The notes below the pieces were generated by a model. The model ran no database searches and was not told where the DNA came from. It was given only the letters and a program-made list of their open reading frames with translations. A program made the translations under genes and the position numbers. 64,000 bases of DNA from Schistosoma mansoni. Lineage: Eukaryota > Platyhelminthes > Trematoda > Strigeidida > Schistosomatidae. Positions 10,857 through 22,244 of the stretch are shown piece after piece; position 1 is the stretch's first letter; each line of letters begins with the position of its first letter. The DNA is taken from contig NC_031496.1 of the NCBI RefSeq assembly GCF_000237925.1, positions 31,988,295 to 32,052,294 of the forward strand, written 5' to 3'.

Positions 10857-13487
10857 ATGAACGTCATCCAATGCTATGCGCCTACCAATGACTACGATGA
10901 AGACGCTAAAGACCAATTCTACGACAGATTGCAGTCGATCGTCGAGAAGTGCCCAACCAAGGACCTGATAATTCTGATGGGAGATCTCAATGCTAAGGTT
11001 GGAATGGACAACACTGGATATGAAGACGTCATGGGACAGCATGGACTGGGAGTAAGGAACGAAAATGGTGAGAGATTTGCAAACCTATGTGCCTTCAATA
11101 AACTGGTTATAGGTGGCACCATATTCTCACACAAAAACATACACAAAGCCACTTGGATTTCACCGGATCACACTACACAGAATCAAATCGACCATATCTG
11201 CATCAACAAAAAGTTCAGGAGGACGATGGAGGATGTGAGAACCAGAAGAGGAGCTGATATAGCATCCGACCATCATTTGCTGGTCACCAAGATGAAACTA
11301 AAACTCAAGAAGCAGTGGACAACGGCGCGGACAACATCACAAAAGTTTAATACGGCCTTTCTTCGCGATGCTGACAAACTCAACAAATTCAACATAGCCC
11401 TCAGCAACAGGTTCGAGGCCTTTCATGACCTACTCAATGGAGAGGGGACTACCATGGAGAGCGACTGGAAAGGTATCAAGGAGGCAATCGTTTCAACATG
11501 TCAAGAGGTTCTGGGCCAAAAGAAGCACCATCACAAGGAATGGATCACTGTTGGTACACTGGATAAGATTGAAGCAAGGAGGAAGAAGAAGGCAGCAATC
11601 AACACCAGCCGAACCAGAGCGGAAAAAGCCAAGGCACAAGCCGAATACACAGAGGCAAACAAGCAAGTGAAGAGGAGCATCAGAACCGACAAACATAAAT
11701 ATGTTGAAGATTTAGCAACGACAGCGGAAAAGGCTGCAAGAGAAGGAAACATGAGACAATTGTATGATACAACAAAGAAACTTGCTGGAAATTACCGTAA
11801 ACCAGAAAGACCAGTGAAAAGCAAGGAAGGCAAAGTAATCACCGACATTGAAGAACAACGAAACAGGTGGGTAGAACACTTCAAAGAACTCTTGAATCGA
11901 CCAGCTCCACTGAACCCACTCAACATCGAAGCAACACCCACGGACCTCCCAATCGATATTGGCCCACCAACAATTGAAGAGATCAGCATGGCCATTAGAC
12001 AAGTCAAGAGTGGCAAAGCAACGGGACCAGACAACATCCCGGCAGAGGCACTGAAAGCAAATGTAACAGCAACTGCCAAGATACTCCACATCCTTTTCAG
12101 TAAGATTTGGGACGAAGAACAAGTACCAACAGACTGGAAAAAAGGACTTCTGATCAAAATACCAAAGAAAGATGATCTTAGCAAGTGCGATAACTACAGG
12201 GGCATCACTCTTCTCTCAATACCAGGAAAAGTCTTCAACCGAGTATTGTTAAACAGGATGAAGGATTCCGTAGATGCCCAACTTCGAGATCAACAAGCTG
12301 GATTTCGTAAGGATAGATCGTGCACAGACCAAATCGCAACTCTGCGGATCATTGTGGAACAATCAATCGAATGGAACTCATCACTCTACATCAACTTCAT
12401 CGACTACGAGAAGGCATTTGATAGCGTGGACAGGACGACACTATGGAAGCTTCTTCGACACTACGGCGTGCCTGAGAAGATAGTAAATATCATACGGAAC
12501 TCCTACGATGGACGAAACTGCCAAATCGTCCACGGAGGACAACTCACCGACTCGTTTCAAGTGAAGACCGGTGTTAGGCAAGGTTGCTTACTCTCACCGT
12601 TTCTCTTTCTCCTGGTCATCGACTGGATCATGAAGACGTCAACATCTGGAGGAAAGCACGGGATACAGTGGACAGGCAGGATGCAGCTTGACGATTTAGA
12701 CTTCGCGGATGATCTGGCTCTTCTATCACAAACGCAACAACAAATGCAGGAGAAAACGACCAGTGTAGCAGCAGCCTCAGCAGCAGTAGGTCTCAATATA
12801 AACAAAGAGAAAAGCAAGACTCTCCGATACAATACAATATGCACCAATCCAATTACACTTGACGGAGAAGCTTTGGAGGATGTGAAAACCTTTACATATC
12901 TGGGCAGCATCATTGATGAACACGGTGGATCAGATGCAGATGTGAGGGCGCGGATCGGCAAAGCAAGAGCAGCATACTTACAACTGAAAAACATCTGGAG
13001 CTCAAAACAACTGTCAACCAACACCAAGGTTAGAATTTTCAATACAAATGTGAAGACAGTTCTACTGTATGGGGCGGAGACGTGGAGAAATACGAAAGCC
13101 ATTATCCAGAAGATACAAGTGTTCATCAACAGCTGTCTACGCAAAATACTTCGGATCCGATGGCCAGACACTATCAGCAATAAGTTACTGTGGGAGACAA
13201 AAAACCAGATTCCAGCGGAGGAAGAAATCAGGAGGAAGCGCTGGAAGTGGATTGGGCACACCTTGAGGAAATCAGCTAATTGCGTCACAAGACAAGCCCT
13301 CACATGGAATCCTGAAGGTCAACGGAAAAGAGGAAGACCAAAGAACACATTACGCCGAGAAATAGAGACAGACATGAGAAGAATGAACAAGAACTGGATA
13401 GAACTAGAAAAGGAAGCCCAGGACAGAGTGGGTTGGAGAAAGCTGGTCGGCGGCCTATGCTCCATTGGGAGTAACAGGCGTAAGTAA
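10857..13487 (+). CDS. SR2-like endonuclease/reverse transcriptase, 876 codons, copy 1
   Basis: The frame opens inside the endonuclease ([11 protein letters not shown]), with the catalytic-region motifs MGDLNAKVG and [10 protein letters not shown] in the first 200 residues. The reverse transcriptase follows: [10 protein letters not shown] and [18 protein letters not shown], then [33 protein letters not shown] near residue 620 and FTYLGSIID. The C-terminus has LYGAETW and [12 protein letters not shown]. The protein copies element RNA into DNA at nicked target sites. The frame is intact apart from lacking the endonuclease start, which lies in the preceding frame. Confidence 0.92.
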   Translation: MNVIQCYAPTNDYDEDAKDQFYDRLQSIVEKCPTKDLIILMGDLNAKVGMDNTGYEDVMGQHGLGVRNENGERFANLCAFNKLVIGGTIFSHKNIHKATWISPDHTTQNQIDHICINKKFRRTMEDVRTRRGADIASDHHLLVTKMKLKLKKQWTTARTTSQKFNTAFLRDADKLNKFNIALSNRFEAFHDLLNGEGTTMESDWKGIKEAIVSTCQEVLGQKKHHHKEWITVGTLDKIEARRKKKAAINTSRTRAEKAKAQAEYTEANKQVKRSIRTDKHKYVEDLATTAEKAAREGNMRQLYDTTKKLAGNYRKPERPVKSKEGKVITDIEEQRNRWVEHFKELLNRPAPLNPLNIEATPTDLPIDIGPPTIEEISMAIRQVKSGKATGPDNIPAEALKANVTATAKILHILFSKIWDEEQVPTDWKKGLLIKIPKKDDLSKCDNYRGITLLSIPGKVFNRVLLNRMKDSVDAQLRDQQAGFRKDRSCTDQIATLRIIVEQSIEWNSSLYINFIDYEKAFDSVDRTTLWKLLRHYGVPEKIVNIIRNSYDGRNCQIVHGGQLTDSFQVKTGVRQGCLLSPFLFLLVIDWIMKTSTSGGKHGIQWTGRMQLDDLDFADDLALLSQTQQQMQEKTTSVAAASAAVGLNINKEKSKTLRYNTICTNPITLDGEALEDVKTFTYLGSIIDEHGGSDADVRARIGKARAAYLQLKNIWSSKQLSTNTKVRIFNTNVKTVLLYGAETWRNTKAIIQKIQVFINSCLRKILRIRWPDTISNKLLWETKNQIPAEEEIRRKRWKWIGHTLRKSANCVTRQALTWNPEGQRKRGRPKNTLRREIETDMRRMNKNWIELEKEAQDRVGWRKLVGGLCSIGSNRRK

Positions 13488-13772
13488 GTAAGTAAGTTTT
13501 TGTTATGTAGGATTTTTTAACAAGGCTATCGGTTGACATACTGAGTCCAATGAGATCCATTTTGAAGGTTTCTTGCGTCAAAATCCCTCCATGCATACAC
13601 TTGCAAATTGTTCTTAATGGTTTCCCTAGTTGTTCATTATTGTTGACCTTTTTGATGCCATTTGAGATTGTAATGTTTCATTTCATAACAATTTTAGCAT
13701 TTTCTCTTTCGCTCTCACTGAGTTTATTGTATCTTGGCGGCAGCCATATTGATCTTTCTCTCTTTCATTTTG

Positions 13773-15070
13773 TTGCTGGATCTGACCGGGATCGTACATT
13801 TTGGTTGTGAATTGAAGCACATTCCCAGAATCGAAAACACTTGATCTATCCAGGGAGGATAGAACAATACTTATTTTTGGTGCTTTCAGCAATTCTCTTA
13901 TATTTCTTATCAATTTATCTATTTATTGTTATTTAGATTGTTTATTGTGGCAACAATTATTGATTGAATAACTGTGTGGTAATATTTGTTTAGGTGAAGT
14001 CATATATTTGTATTTATGATAGAATTTAGAACCGCTGTTACTCCAATCACCTTGTTCTAACTTCGATTGGCAGACACGCGTTTCTTCACTTACCAGACAG
14101 TTATTCTTCAGCCAAACCTAATTTGGAACTTATAAGTCCATCTAGGGAAGTTGGGAAATCCTGATTCCAAACCAATGGTGCACATGGGCTCCAGGATCCT
14201 GAGGTAACAAATAGTGTATGAACTAACTGTTGGTCACCGGCTACCATTAAAATGCACTTCTTCACGATGCCCCACTGTCTGCTTGATCAGACCTTCAGGT
14301 GAAAGGCTCTGAGTGTGGCTTCCTAAGAAAACCACATGCTTTATTTTGGGCACCCGGACAATATCATAGACCTCACACAATTGTGTGGCGCATTTATATA
14401 CGATGCTTTTGTACCAATATGTATGTGTTCAAATAAAATATAAAATAAACTAACAAGGCTACATTCAAATATCTGAATTGTTGTCACGTTAATCTCATAT
14501 AGTGAATCGTTGTCGTTTTCGTTATGTCCTAATAATTGGTAAAACTCAGTAAACTTATATTATGTACTGCATGACTCTTATTCGTTATAAACTGAAGATC
14601 AATTTGCCCATTACCATAAACCTAACCTCAACCTCGTGTTTTCACTACTCCGAAAGTGATTATTCAAAGACATCTACACAACATTCAAAACGTTACAACC
14701 TATTGGTGTTCTCCACCTTCAAATGGCATATTTCATAGTCATAATACAGTACATAGCAAACTATCGCAATAATAAGTAAACGGGCAACTGATATGCATCA
14801 CAAGGATGCAGAGCAAAGCAATTGAAATATTATAAAAAATGAATATCTTAAAATAGTCAGTGTTTCTTTTTTGTTTACAAATATTTACACTTACCAAAAT
14901 CATTTTCATTTACAACTACTGTATCAACTTGAATTTCAATTATACCAAGTAAAACTCTATGCCAATAATTATCCAAATGATCTGTGCCTAAAATCATAGA
15001 CATCGGTGGTAACGGTATAACCTCCTCCTCCTCCTCCTCATCCTCCTCCTCATCGTCATCATCATAGTTA
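13773..15070. repeat. Segmental duplication, source copy (second copy 36911-38190)
   Basis: From GTTGCTGGATCTGACCGGGA to the GGTGGTAACGGTATA region of the acidic exon, this 1.3-kb block recurs at 36911-38190 in the same orientation with only scattered changes. The block contains the 3' half of the acidic Jagged-like exon plus its downstream intron. This copy is in the right place in the gene, so it is taken as the source. Inside it, 14140-14430 is a repeat also seen at 34160-34450. Confidence 0.85.
14693..14787 (-). CDS. Possible alternative terminal exon with a short hydrophobic helix
   Basis: About 107 bp downstream of the acidic exon, a pyrimidine-rich stretch ends ATATCAG. It is followed in matching phase 1 (G|TT) by codons for VARLLIIAIVCYVLYY and a short tail ending VENTNRL before TAA. 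Used instead of the 9.5-kb exon, it would give a membrane-anchored ligand with a 19-residue or shorter tail. The duplicate at 37.8 kb keeps the frame. No homology supports it, and chance is quite possible. Confidence 0.22.
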
Positions 15071-15267
15071 CTGTCATTATTCCTATACTCAAAATTATTG
15101 TCACTTCCAATATTGGATAATTTCAAATTGTCTTTACGTAATTTTAAATTAGCTAATGCAGCTAAATAAGCTTCTTTAGATAAATTTCTATCTAATTCAT
15201 GAATAAATGAATATTCTCTACCATCTGAACCAATTCGGATTTGATCATTCAATGAACTGAGTGTTAC
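14895..15267 (-). CDS. Jagged-like exon: acidic juxtamembrane linker
   Basis: The acceptor AAAAAG is followed in phase 0 by GTA ACA CTC. The donor is GATTTTG|GTAAGT (phase 1). The exon is 373 bp and open throughout. It encodes NDQIRIGSDGREYSFIHEL, a Leu/Lys-rich segment, a long Asp/Glu run from GAT/GAG repeats, then HRVLLGIIEIQVDTVVVN. The last part corresponds in position to the region just before the membrane in Jagged proteins. The acidic run is a repeat-prone tract (CCTCCT on the plus strand). Part of this exon is duplicated at 38.0-38.2 kb. Confidence 0.82.
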
Positions 15268-16039
15268 CTTTTTCCATAGTGAGTGAGAAAAGAATAGATA
15301 TGAAAGTTATAAGATAATATACATTATTCAACAATTTATATCGATATTACATGCAACGATTAGGGTAAATAAAACTTGATTGAATAGTACAGTTCAATCG
15401 ATAATCTGGTTCACTGAACTGATCTGAATTTCGTAAATCGTTCAACTAATCAAACAAAACATTGCAATTATCAGTTTCTTCTTGTCGCTTGATAAAGCGA
15501 TGGAGTACGGGCATCCACTCTTTGTGTTCTACCAAATTCTTATCTTCTCAATTCTTCATGTCTCTATCTTTTTTCTCCTTCCAAATTTATTTCACTATAT
15601 TATACTCATTGGATAACATCTTCAAACCCTAATCTTTCCGATTACTGCTTATACTCTTACTACTTCGACCACTATGGGATTTAAATCGACAACTGCATCT
15701 CTGTGTTAATGTGGTATGGCAACTCAAACTGATGTACGTACGTATGAAGTTCTACGTTGTAACTGACTGACTGGCTCTTGTCGCTTAATGAACGGTGATC
15801 AAGGTTTCAGATCATTTTTCCATCCTATAACATCATGATTGGCGTGTATGTTGTTATACAACTGAGATCAGACGTTTTCCTACCACTAACAATCTCGCGG
15901 ACCTTTAACATGAAAGTTCAGTCCGTCAGACAACACAAAAGCAACAGGGAATACAATTCCCTGGTAGCTAATAGCTAGATTGAGTTCGTGCAATATTTAT
16001 TTCTCCGGGACTGCATAGTTTATTTACATTCCTTTGAAT
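15268..16039. other. Intron sequence, no feature recognised
   Basis: This is AT-rich sequence upstream of the acidic exon. No coding frame or repeat is recognised with confidence. Confidence 0.4.
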
Positions 16040-17460
16040 AATAAACCGTCCGTATCCACTGTCTTGGTTCAAAGGTAAGCCAGTAACTCCAGAAGAGCTA
16101 CAGGACGAGTTTCAAAGGTAAGACTGCTGACGCAAAACTTGACCTACAGCAATGCAACAAATATAAGAAATCATATACTGTTAGATCACCCAAGGGAGTT
16201 GAATTTTGATGAAACCGTTGATATTTTTAACAAGAGTCATCATTCTATGTTCGTTTCAAATGCCTCCAATTAACCAAGCATGTTGATGAGGATTATCCGA
16301 CGTACGTAAGCAGGATTAATCCACAAGCTCAATGCTTTAAATTAAATGGATTATCAAATGACCAGTTTAAATCTACATCATTTGTTTCTAGACTACAACT
16401 ATCCACAGATGCCAAAGTGTAAACGCGATTACTATTCTGCTTTGAAGATAATGAAATGACATTAAAGATGATTGCTACAAAGTGTCAACGCCTGGTAAAT
16501 TTAAAATATGACACTGCGATGATAGAAACTAGAGGAGAAACCTCAATAAACTTTATTATCCATTCTGTCAAATCGTGCAGACAAAATAATGTTACCGTCA
16601 GGCAACAACGCCAAGCGCAATTAAAGAAACCTTTTACAAGATTCTGGTTTTGTGGTGAATAACATCTCGCCAAAACTTCTCGTTGTATAAATCACTGATC
16701 AAATGGTTGGTGTAAAGTCGGTCATAAAGAGATAATAATTTAATTTATAAGGTTAGATTTAAAATCCAAATCACGGGTGAAGTCTTCCTGGTGTCACAGG
16801 AAGTAGATTTGCAATATAAATTCAACATTTGCATGTTGATTTATTACTGAATGACGTTCATATTTGTCTACAACTAGACATAGAATCCGATATCACACTC
16901 ATTTCTGGAAAAATGTACAAACTGACAAACCATCCAGCTCAGAGGGCCAAACTCCATCAAAAGCATTCACCTAAGCTACAAATCTACTCCACTATCTCAA
17001 ATACCTATTTGAACACGGTATGTACATTAAATGACTCCTACATTGATATTTACTCATCTGTGCAAACTGTAACATTCAAAGCTAAAGTTTTTAGAGCGGC
17101 GGATCTTTCTGAGAAACATTCAAGTGTATCTCAGAACACGTTGGGTTGTTTTACTACTGAGAGTGAAACCAGTATTCCGTCCTTAATGAAAAGTGTCATA
17201 CGCCTCCACTGATAAATTTCATAAAGAACTCGAGTGGTTAGAAAAACTCGGACATATACAACGAACTACTTTCTCAACATGGACATCTGTTGTTGTAGTT
17301 AAAAAGCCGATGGGACCAACGGCCTATGTGCCGACTATTCTACTGGACTGTTCCGTGCTTATGATTGTAAAATGCAGTATAAATCCACGATAAACTTCAG
17401 TTAAGCCGATTCTATATTAAGACTGAGTGCAAAACCGAAGTTCAGAAACGAAGATTATGT
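16040..17460 (+). mobile_element. Degraded Gypsy gag-pol fragment
   Basis: Successive pieces resemble a gag end with zinc-knuckle-like residues near 16645-16725, a protease region at 16829-17212 (HICLQLDIESDITLIS) and a reverse transcriptase start at 17193-17393 (ELEWLEKLGHIQ, then VVVVKKPMGP). The order matches Ty3/Gypsy elements. The fossil is old with many breaks, and no LTRs are seen. Confidence 0.65.
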
Positions 17461-17801
17461 CATTGTCACTGTATGTGTGGGAAGCAGATATTAACCAGAT
17501 ATTACAAATTTCAGTACAAGCAACACTTTTATCAGAATGTCAGTCATCTACAACGTAGGACCAGGCACATATATGCATCGGTCCAAGTTGTCATACCTCA
17601 TTGATACAACATCACGAACACCGAACTCATAGAAGTAGTTAATTCTATGGTGGTTATATATAAAAGTGAGATTACATTTAATGACATACTACAGAAAGTA
17701 AGAAAATTATAGAGCAATTTTAATCTCATCGTTTAAGGGGAGAACAAAGAGCGTATACATCTACACTAGTGTGATCGATTCTGAGCCATGTCACACAGAG
17801 T

Positions 17802-18008
17802 CTACAACCATTGGTTATGATAGTCACGTTGACCCCAACCAAATAGTCTGCATCTACCAACATGGCTCAGACTAGAGTTCAGTGACTTCAAGCAGTGATG
17901 CCACGTTTTGGTTCGGCCACCACTAACTCTTTTCCAACCATCCCCTACACTAGTCAGCATAACGCGTCGTGGTAATCGGTGTTCAGGTATACGTAACACG
18001 AGGCCCAA
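17802..18008 (-). pseudogene. Perere-3-like LINE protein, C-terminal piece
   Basis: The frame encodes the basic C-terminal tail of the element protein (LRIPEHRLPRR, then KTWHHCLKSLNSSLSHVGRC). It follows the reverse transcriptase piece in element order but is separated from it by broken sequence. The same piece occurs in the 31.8-kb fragment with few differences. Confidence 0.7.
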
Positions 18009-18155
18009 CCATCTCAGTCGATAAAGATTTGCAATCCCACCAACTGATTTACCATCATTTCCTAATACCCTGTGTCTAACCTCACTATTACTTACCCGGT
18101 GATGCCAGCAGATACGAACAATATTTCTAAGACACCTGTGTTCAACTACTAGTAA

Positions 18156-19190
18156 CTAACGAGTATCTTCTACTCTTAATGGCCATGTTTCACAGCCGTA
18201 AAGTAGAACAGAGCGAACTGATGCGCAGTATACTCGTCCCTTAATTGATAGACGGATATCTCGTCTTCGCCATAGGTGACGTAAGTTGGCAAAAGCCAAA
18301 CGAGCTTTTTGAATCCGTGCTGAGATTTCGTCAGACACCAAGCCATTAGGGCTGATCAGACTTCCAAGATAAGTGAAGTTTTCCACGCGTTCGAATACTT
18401 CGCCCCCCACCCTTAGTTCAGGTGTTGATGCAGACCAGTCCTGGAGTAACAATTTACATTTGGATGGGGAGAAACACATCCCAAACATCCTGGCATTATT
18501 ACTGAGTTCCAACAGAAGACTCTGCATTTTGCCAGCGTCTTCACCAAACAGGGCAATGTCATCTGCGTATTCTAAGTCGCTTAGTGGACCCCCTGGTAGG
18601 AGATCAATTCCTGAAAATTCAGTCGACGAGAGTGTCATTTCCAGCAACAGGTCTATAATGAGGTTAAACAAAAACGGGGATAGTGGACAGCCTTGACGGA
18701 CACCACTTGAGGTTGTAAAATCAGATGACAGTGCGCCACAAGCTCTCACTCGACTGATAGTGTTCGAGTAAAGAGCCTTCACAAGGTTTATGTACTTCTT
18801 AGGTACACCTTTCAATGACAGACACTGCCACAGAACCTCTCGGTCTACAGAGTCAAATGCTGCTTTCAAGTCAGGAAAAACTATCATTGTCGGACGCCGA
18901 TAAACATGTTTGTGCTCCAAAACCTGACGAATAGTGAATATGTGGTCGATACAACCACGACCAGGTCTGAAGCCAGCCTGATTTTCTCGTGTTTGCAGTT
19001 CACGAGTCTTAGTTAGGCGCCCGATAATTATTGAGGCTAGTATTTTAGATGTTATGTTAGTCAGACTAATTCCTCTATGGTTATCGCAGGATGATTTTGA
19101 CCCCTTCTTATGTGTTGTGACAATCAGAGATTGTGACCAGTCAGATGGGATTACGTCCAACTCCCAGATTTTAGTCAGAATATTAGTCAA
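18156..19190 (-). CDS. Perere-3-like reverse transcriptase, 344 codons
   Basis: This reverse transcriptase has all main motifs: HRGISLTNITSKILASII, ENQAGFRPGRGCIDHIF, DLKAAFDSVDREVLW, SGVRQGCPLSPFLFNLI, the catalytic LEYADDIALF and FTYLGSLIS. It ends at LLYGCETWPLRVEDTR before a stop. It is the only long open part of this LINE. The first ATG is internal to the full domain, so it is a fragment of a longer original protein. Confidence 0.85.
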   Translation of the reverse strand: MTNILTKIWELDVIPSDWSQSLIVTTHKKGSKSSCDNHRGISLTNITSKILASIIIGRLTKTRELQTRENQAGFRPGRGCIDHIFTIRQVLEHKHVYRRPTMIVFPDLKAAFDSVDREVLWQCLSLKGVPKKYINLVKALYSNTISRVRACGALSSDFTTSSGVRQGCPLSPFLFNLIIDLLLEMTLSSTEFSGIDLLPGGPLSDLEYADDIALFGEDAGKMQSLLLELSNNARMFGMCFSPSKCKLLLQDWSASTPELRVGGEVFERVENFTYLGSLISPNGLVSDEISARIQKARLAFANLRHLWRRRDIRLSIKGRVYCASVRSVLLYGCETWPLRVEDTR

Positions 19191-19290
19191 CCTAGTCGCT
19201 AAAATTGGCCACCATATTTAATGACCTCTGGGCTGAGAGCAGATAAGGGTTCCGTCTTTTTCCGAGATCGTTTCACTTACACTTGACTTA

Positions 19291-19785
19291 TTAATTTCGG
19301 TTTCCTTTATTAGTCTGAAGACTTGCCTGGTGTTGCCTACAGTCGCTGCCTTTTCCATCTCTTTTGCTTTCGTTCCTTAGACTTTTAGTCAACATACATT
19401 TGATTTGTTTGCACTCTTCGTCGTGTTCAGAGCCTGATGGGATGAATTTACGCGAATCCATCAGTGAAATAGACTTGGAAGAAATCCATTTGTTTTTTGG
19501 AACCCTGTGGTTTGAATAACTAATAGATGTTACTGCTGTTTCCACAGCTGTTTGTATGTCTTTCCAAGCAGCATCTGGGTCAGTCTCGTTTACAGAACTG
19601 CCTAGATGTAAACTCAGTTGTTCCTGGAATATACATTTAGATTTTTCGTCCTCCAGTTCAATCCTAATGGGCCTTCTTAGTGTACTTTTCCTGCGTCCAT
19701 CGAGGCGCGGACAAATGCGCGCTCGTATTGAAGCGTGATCAGAGAGTAAAAAAGCATTCCAATACGAGCGACAGTCTTCTGTCAA
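19291..19785 (-). pseudogene. Perere-3-like LINE protein, linker between endonuclease and RT
   Basis: The frame has the end of the endonuclease (LLSDHASIRARI, the SDH motif) followed by a charged linker (KSTLRRPIRIELEDEKSKCI, then PKNKWISSKSISLMDSRK). It lies directly upstream of the RT piece in element order, in a different frame, so the original coding region is interrupted. Confidence 0.7.
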
Positions 19786-20961
19786 GCCTCTCCACGAGAA
19801 CTACCCATCGAGTCGCCAGATACACGGAGGGTGTATTTCGCTGACTGTCCATTTTGGCGAGGTAAGGTCAAGTAAGTGACCACACTGGGATCCTATTTGC
19901 GTGTTTTGGAGACAAAGCATACATCAGTGGTACGAGTTTCTAGGGTCATAGCCAAAGAGGCTTGTTGACCGATTTGACTTAGGAGACGTACGTTGAAGGC
20001 TCCCAATGTGTAGTTTGGAGAGGTTTCAGTAGACCTGGGACAGTGTTTCGCGCACTATAATCATCGGCCATGGTGACACTTAAGGAGAAAGCCGAAGGAG
20101 TATGTTTAGTGTTGAAAGTCGAGATGGAAATAATAATGGGAATCGAAGAAGGAGATTGATTATGAACATAGTGATCTTGAGTGCTGTTAGAGGTATGAGG
20201 CACTTACCACTTCCCGAACGCCCACACCGTGAAAGGGTTCTTCTAGAGGTACCCGAAAAAGAAATCGGGTTAGAAGTGGTCTCAATGACCTGAAAGCGTG
20301 ACCGCAGTGCTCAAGGGACAACTGCTTGAGGTCGGTCACACACGATCTTTTTGTGGGTAGTTTTAGTGTTAGTTCCGTACTTGCTAGAGCCTTACCGCCG
20401 GAAACGGATATCCTTGGGATAAGGCGAGGTGTGCACTTATAGGATCGACATGTTCTAACCCCATCCCTCTTTGTGGGAAAGCAGCATCGCTGTTATGCTG
20501 GTTGTCTGAAGGAAACAGCCCTCTGCAGTCACACCTCTGTACAGTCGGTAGTACGACTTCGCCTTCAAACCTTGGGTTCGCTGCTTTTAATCTGACCGCT
20601 CTTCAGCCGAACTGTTTGGCATGGTAGGACCTTGAGGAACGATTGTTCGAGGCAGTATATCTCGATTGGTTCATCACGAAAAGCAAGCCCGACCACCACG
20701 TCAAGGTAGCAGCAACGGTTGGGATTTTATCAGAAAGGGATATTAAGTGTACTTTTCGAACAGATGGCCAGCTTGGAAGCATTATTTGTTGTTGTTTGTG
20801 TGGTTGGTTGAATACAGTTAGCCCTATGTACTTTTAAATCCGACAGTACTGATATGTAATCTCAATGTAATTGGTTAGTGTTTAGATCCAGTGACTCGAA
20901 TGCATTATTGTCTATAACAGTTTTTGATTAGATCTATATAGGTTCATAGTTTGGTAAGTTC

Positions 20962-21226
20962 TACTGGTGTCCACAGATATAAGTAGTATATGTCATTGAT
21001 CGAAAGTGAAATGCCTGGTGTTAGAAGGTTGAGAAGATGGAAGAAAAGAAAATGAGAACAGTGGATGATTGATGTGGATATGAAGGAACAATGAAATCTG
21101 AGACGATTGGTTAACATTTTTCAAATGAAGTATTTGCTGTTTGGTTCTCAGATTTTACTAAGTGATTCTGTAATTTTATGTTTCAATACATTTGATTGCC
21201 CTCACTTGTGTTCTCATTCACTACAC
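20962..21226 (+). mobile_element. Solo LTR, Gypsy type, decayed start
   Basis: It contains ATATAAGTAGTATATG near the start and ends CTCATTCACTACA, as in the other members of this LTR family. The first bases have diverged from TGTGG. No internal region is attached. Confidence 0.65.
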
Positions 21227-21562
21227 TAATAGGATTTTATAATTAAGTAGCATTTTGGTGCACATATTATGAAATCATATTGAATATTAATCACTCTGTG
21301 TATTCAATTATTGAATTTATTTCCATAATCCAAAAAGTATCATGCTTACACTAAAAGAATTGACAGTCCTGGGCTTAATTCCATCTAAAGTCATTATTCA
21401 TGTGCTGTTATGGTGTTCCACAGATATTCAATCATTCATTGTTTTTTGCCGTGTTACTTTAACTACTTAAAAACAAAAAAGTAGTGAAATTTAGATTATA
21501 AAAATGATCTCTTTCAACAAAGAATATCCATTTAACATGAAATATAAATAAATTCAACTTAC

Positions 21563-22184
21563 TTCTATGATATTTTGTTGTTTTCTAGAGTAATCCACTT
21601 TTATATCACAACTTATACCGATAGCCATTCGGTCACTTTCATATTGATGATATTTTTTTAATGATGGTCAATTTTCCACAGCATTATATAATTTGATATG
21701 ATGAGGTAATTTAGAGAAAGCATTATAAGTAAAGATGGATAGTGGTTAGTAGTGAAACCCAGGTTGCGCATTTCGTCCTAGTTGGGACTCATCAGCTGGA
21801 TGTACTTGCATCTCAGAGTTGATCTTCACTCTGGGATGATGCTCAATTTTCCACAGCATTACATATGTCATTTACAGTAATTGAATATGACATACGTAAT
21901 TTTGAAAAATGTAATAATAATCTAACACAATGATTATTTAATATAAAATTATTTGGTCGACAATTAGGTAATGCTAATTTAAAATGATAATTTGGTAATA
22001 GCTTTATTAATTGTTCCGTAATTGATTGATTAGCATTTAAACAAATTGTACGTAAATAACATGATGGTATAAAACATTCATCATTTCAACTAGATGATAT
22101 AATATGATAAACTTCATTTGATTTACAAGCAAAACGATCATTTTTTTCAATTACTTGTAAACATGACCAATAACCACAAAAATC
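21563..22184 (-). pseudogene. Jagged-like exon: VWC/cysteine-rich region, interrupted by a SINE
   Basis: Starting after CTAAAG, the exon reads DFCGYWSCLQVIEKNDRFAC, then NDECFIPSCYLRTIC, then CRPNNFILNNHCVRLLLHF, then SITVNDICNAVEN. This matches the region after the EGF repeats in Jagged proteins (compare ICNELR). The exon resumes after a SINE (21687-21835) with SLKKYHQYESDRMAIGISCD and ends at IIE|GTAAGT in phase 0, which joins the acidic exon. In-frame TGA codons lie at 22086-22088 and, in both target-duplication copies, at 21668-21670 and 21843-21845. The SINE plus one duplicated target adds 175 bp, which also shifts the frame. The junction with the preceding exon does not match in phase. 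Confidence 0.88.
21687..21835 (-). mobile_element. 5'-truncated hammerhead SINE (family B) in a coding exon
   Basis: This 149-bp insert is flanked by a 26-bp direct repeat at 21661-21686 and 21836-21861 that differs at one base, a target-site duplication. The insert lacks the tRNA-like head but keeps a near-complete hammerhead on the minus strand: ATCCAG, CTGATGA, GTCC/GGAC, GAAA, TGCGCA, then CTGGGT. It lies in the same orientation as the host gene. Confidence 0.85.
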
Positions 22185-22244
22185 CTTTAGATAAGAAGAA
22201 AAATGTAGAATATGTAGAGATATGAGAAAGTATTATAAGTAAAG

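Larger units (their letters stand above)
10298..13496 (+). mobile_element. Nearly full-length SR2-like RTE LINE, copy 1
   Basis: The element has a 5' UTR (10298-10470), an endonuclease plus reverse transcriptase coding region, and a GTAAGTAAGTAAG tail. A likely target duplication, TTTTG(C/T)TATGTA, lies at about 10286-10297 and again at 13497-13509, so the element appears complete at both ends. It sits in the intron between the transmembrane exon and the acidic exon, in the antisense orientation to the host gene. A second copy at 27.9-30.8 kb is nearly identical. Several decayed relatives lie across the window. Confidence 0.9.
17498..20860 (-). mobile_element. Perere-3/SR3-like RTE LINE
   Basis: On the minus strand the order is a probable 5' UTR (about 20860-20300), endonuclease remains (about 20200-19800), a central region (19785-19291), a reverse transcriptase (19190-18156), a C-terminal region (18008-17802) and a 3' UTR ending near 17498. 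It is a different RTE family from the SR2-like copies. Its 3' part recurs at 31570-32235. The copy is close to full length but interrupted in several places. It lies in the same orientation as the host gene, in the intron between the VWC and acidic exons. Confidence 0.8.

Noticed and set aside
12557-13303. A 248-codon minus-strand frame (and its twin at 29888-30634)
   Set aside because: It is the antisense shadow of the SR2-like reverse transcriptase and is present only because that frame is conserved.
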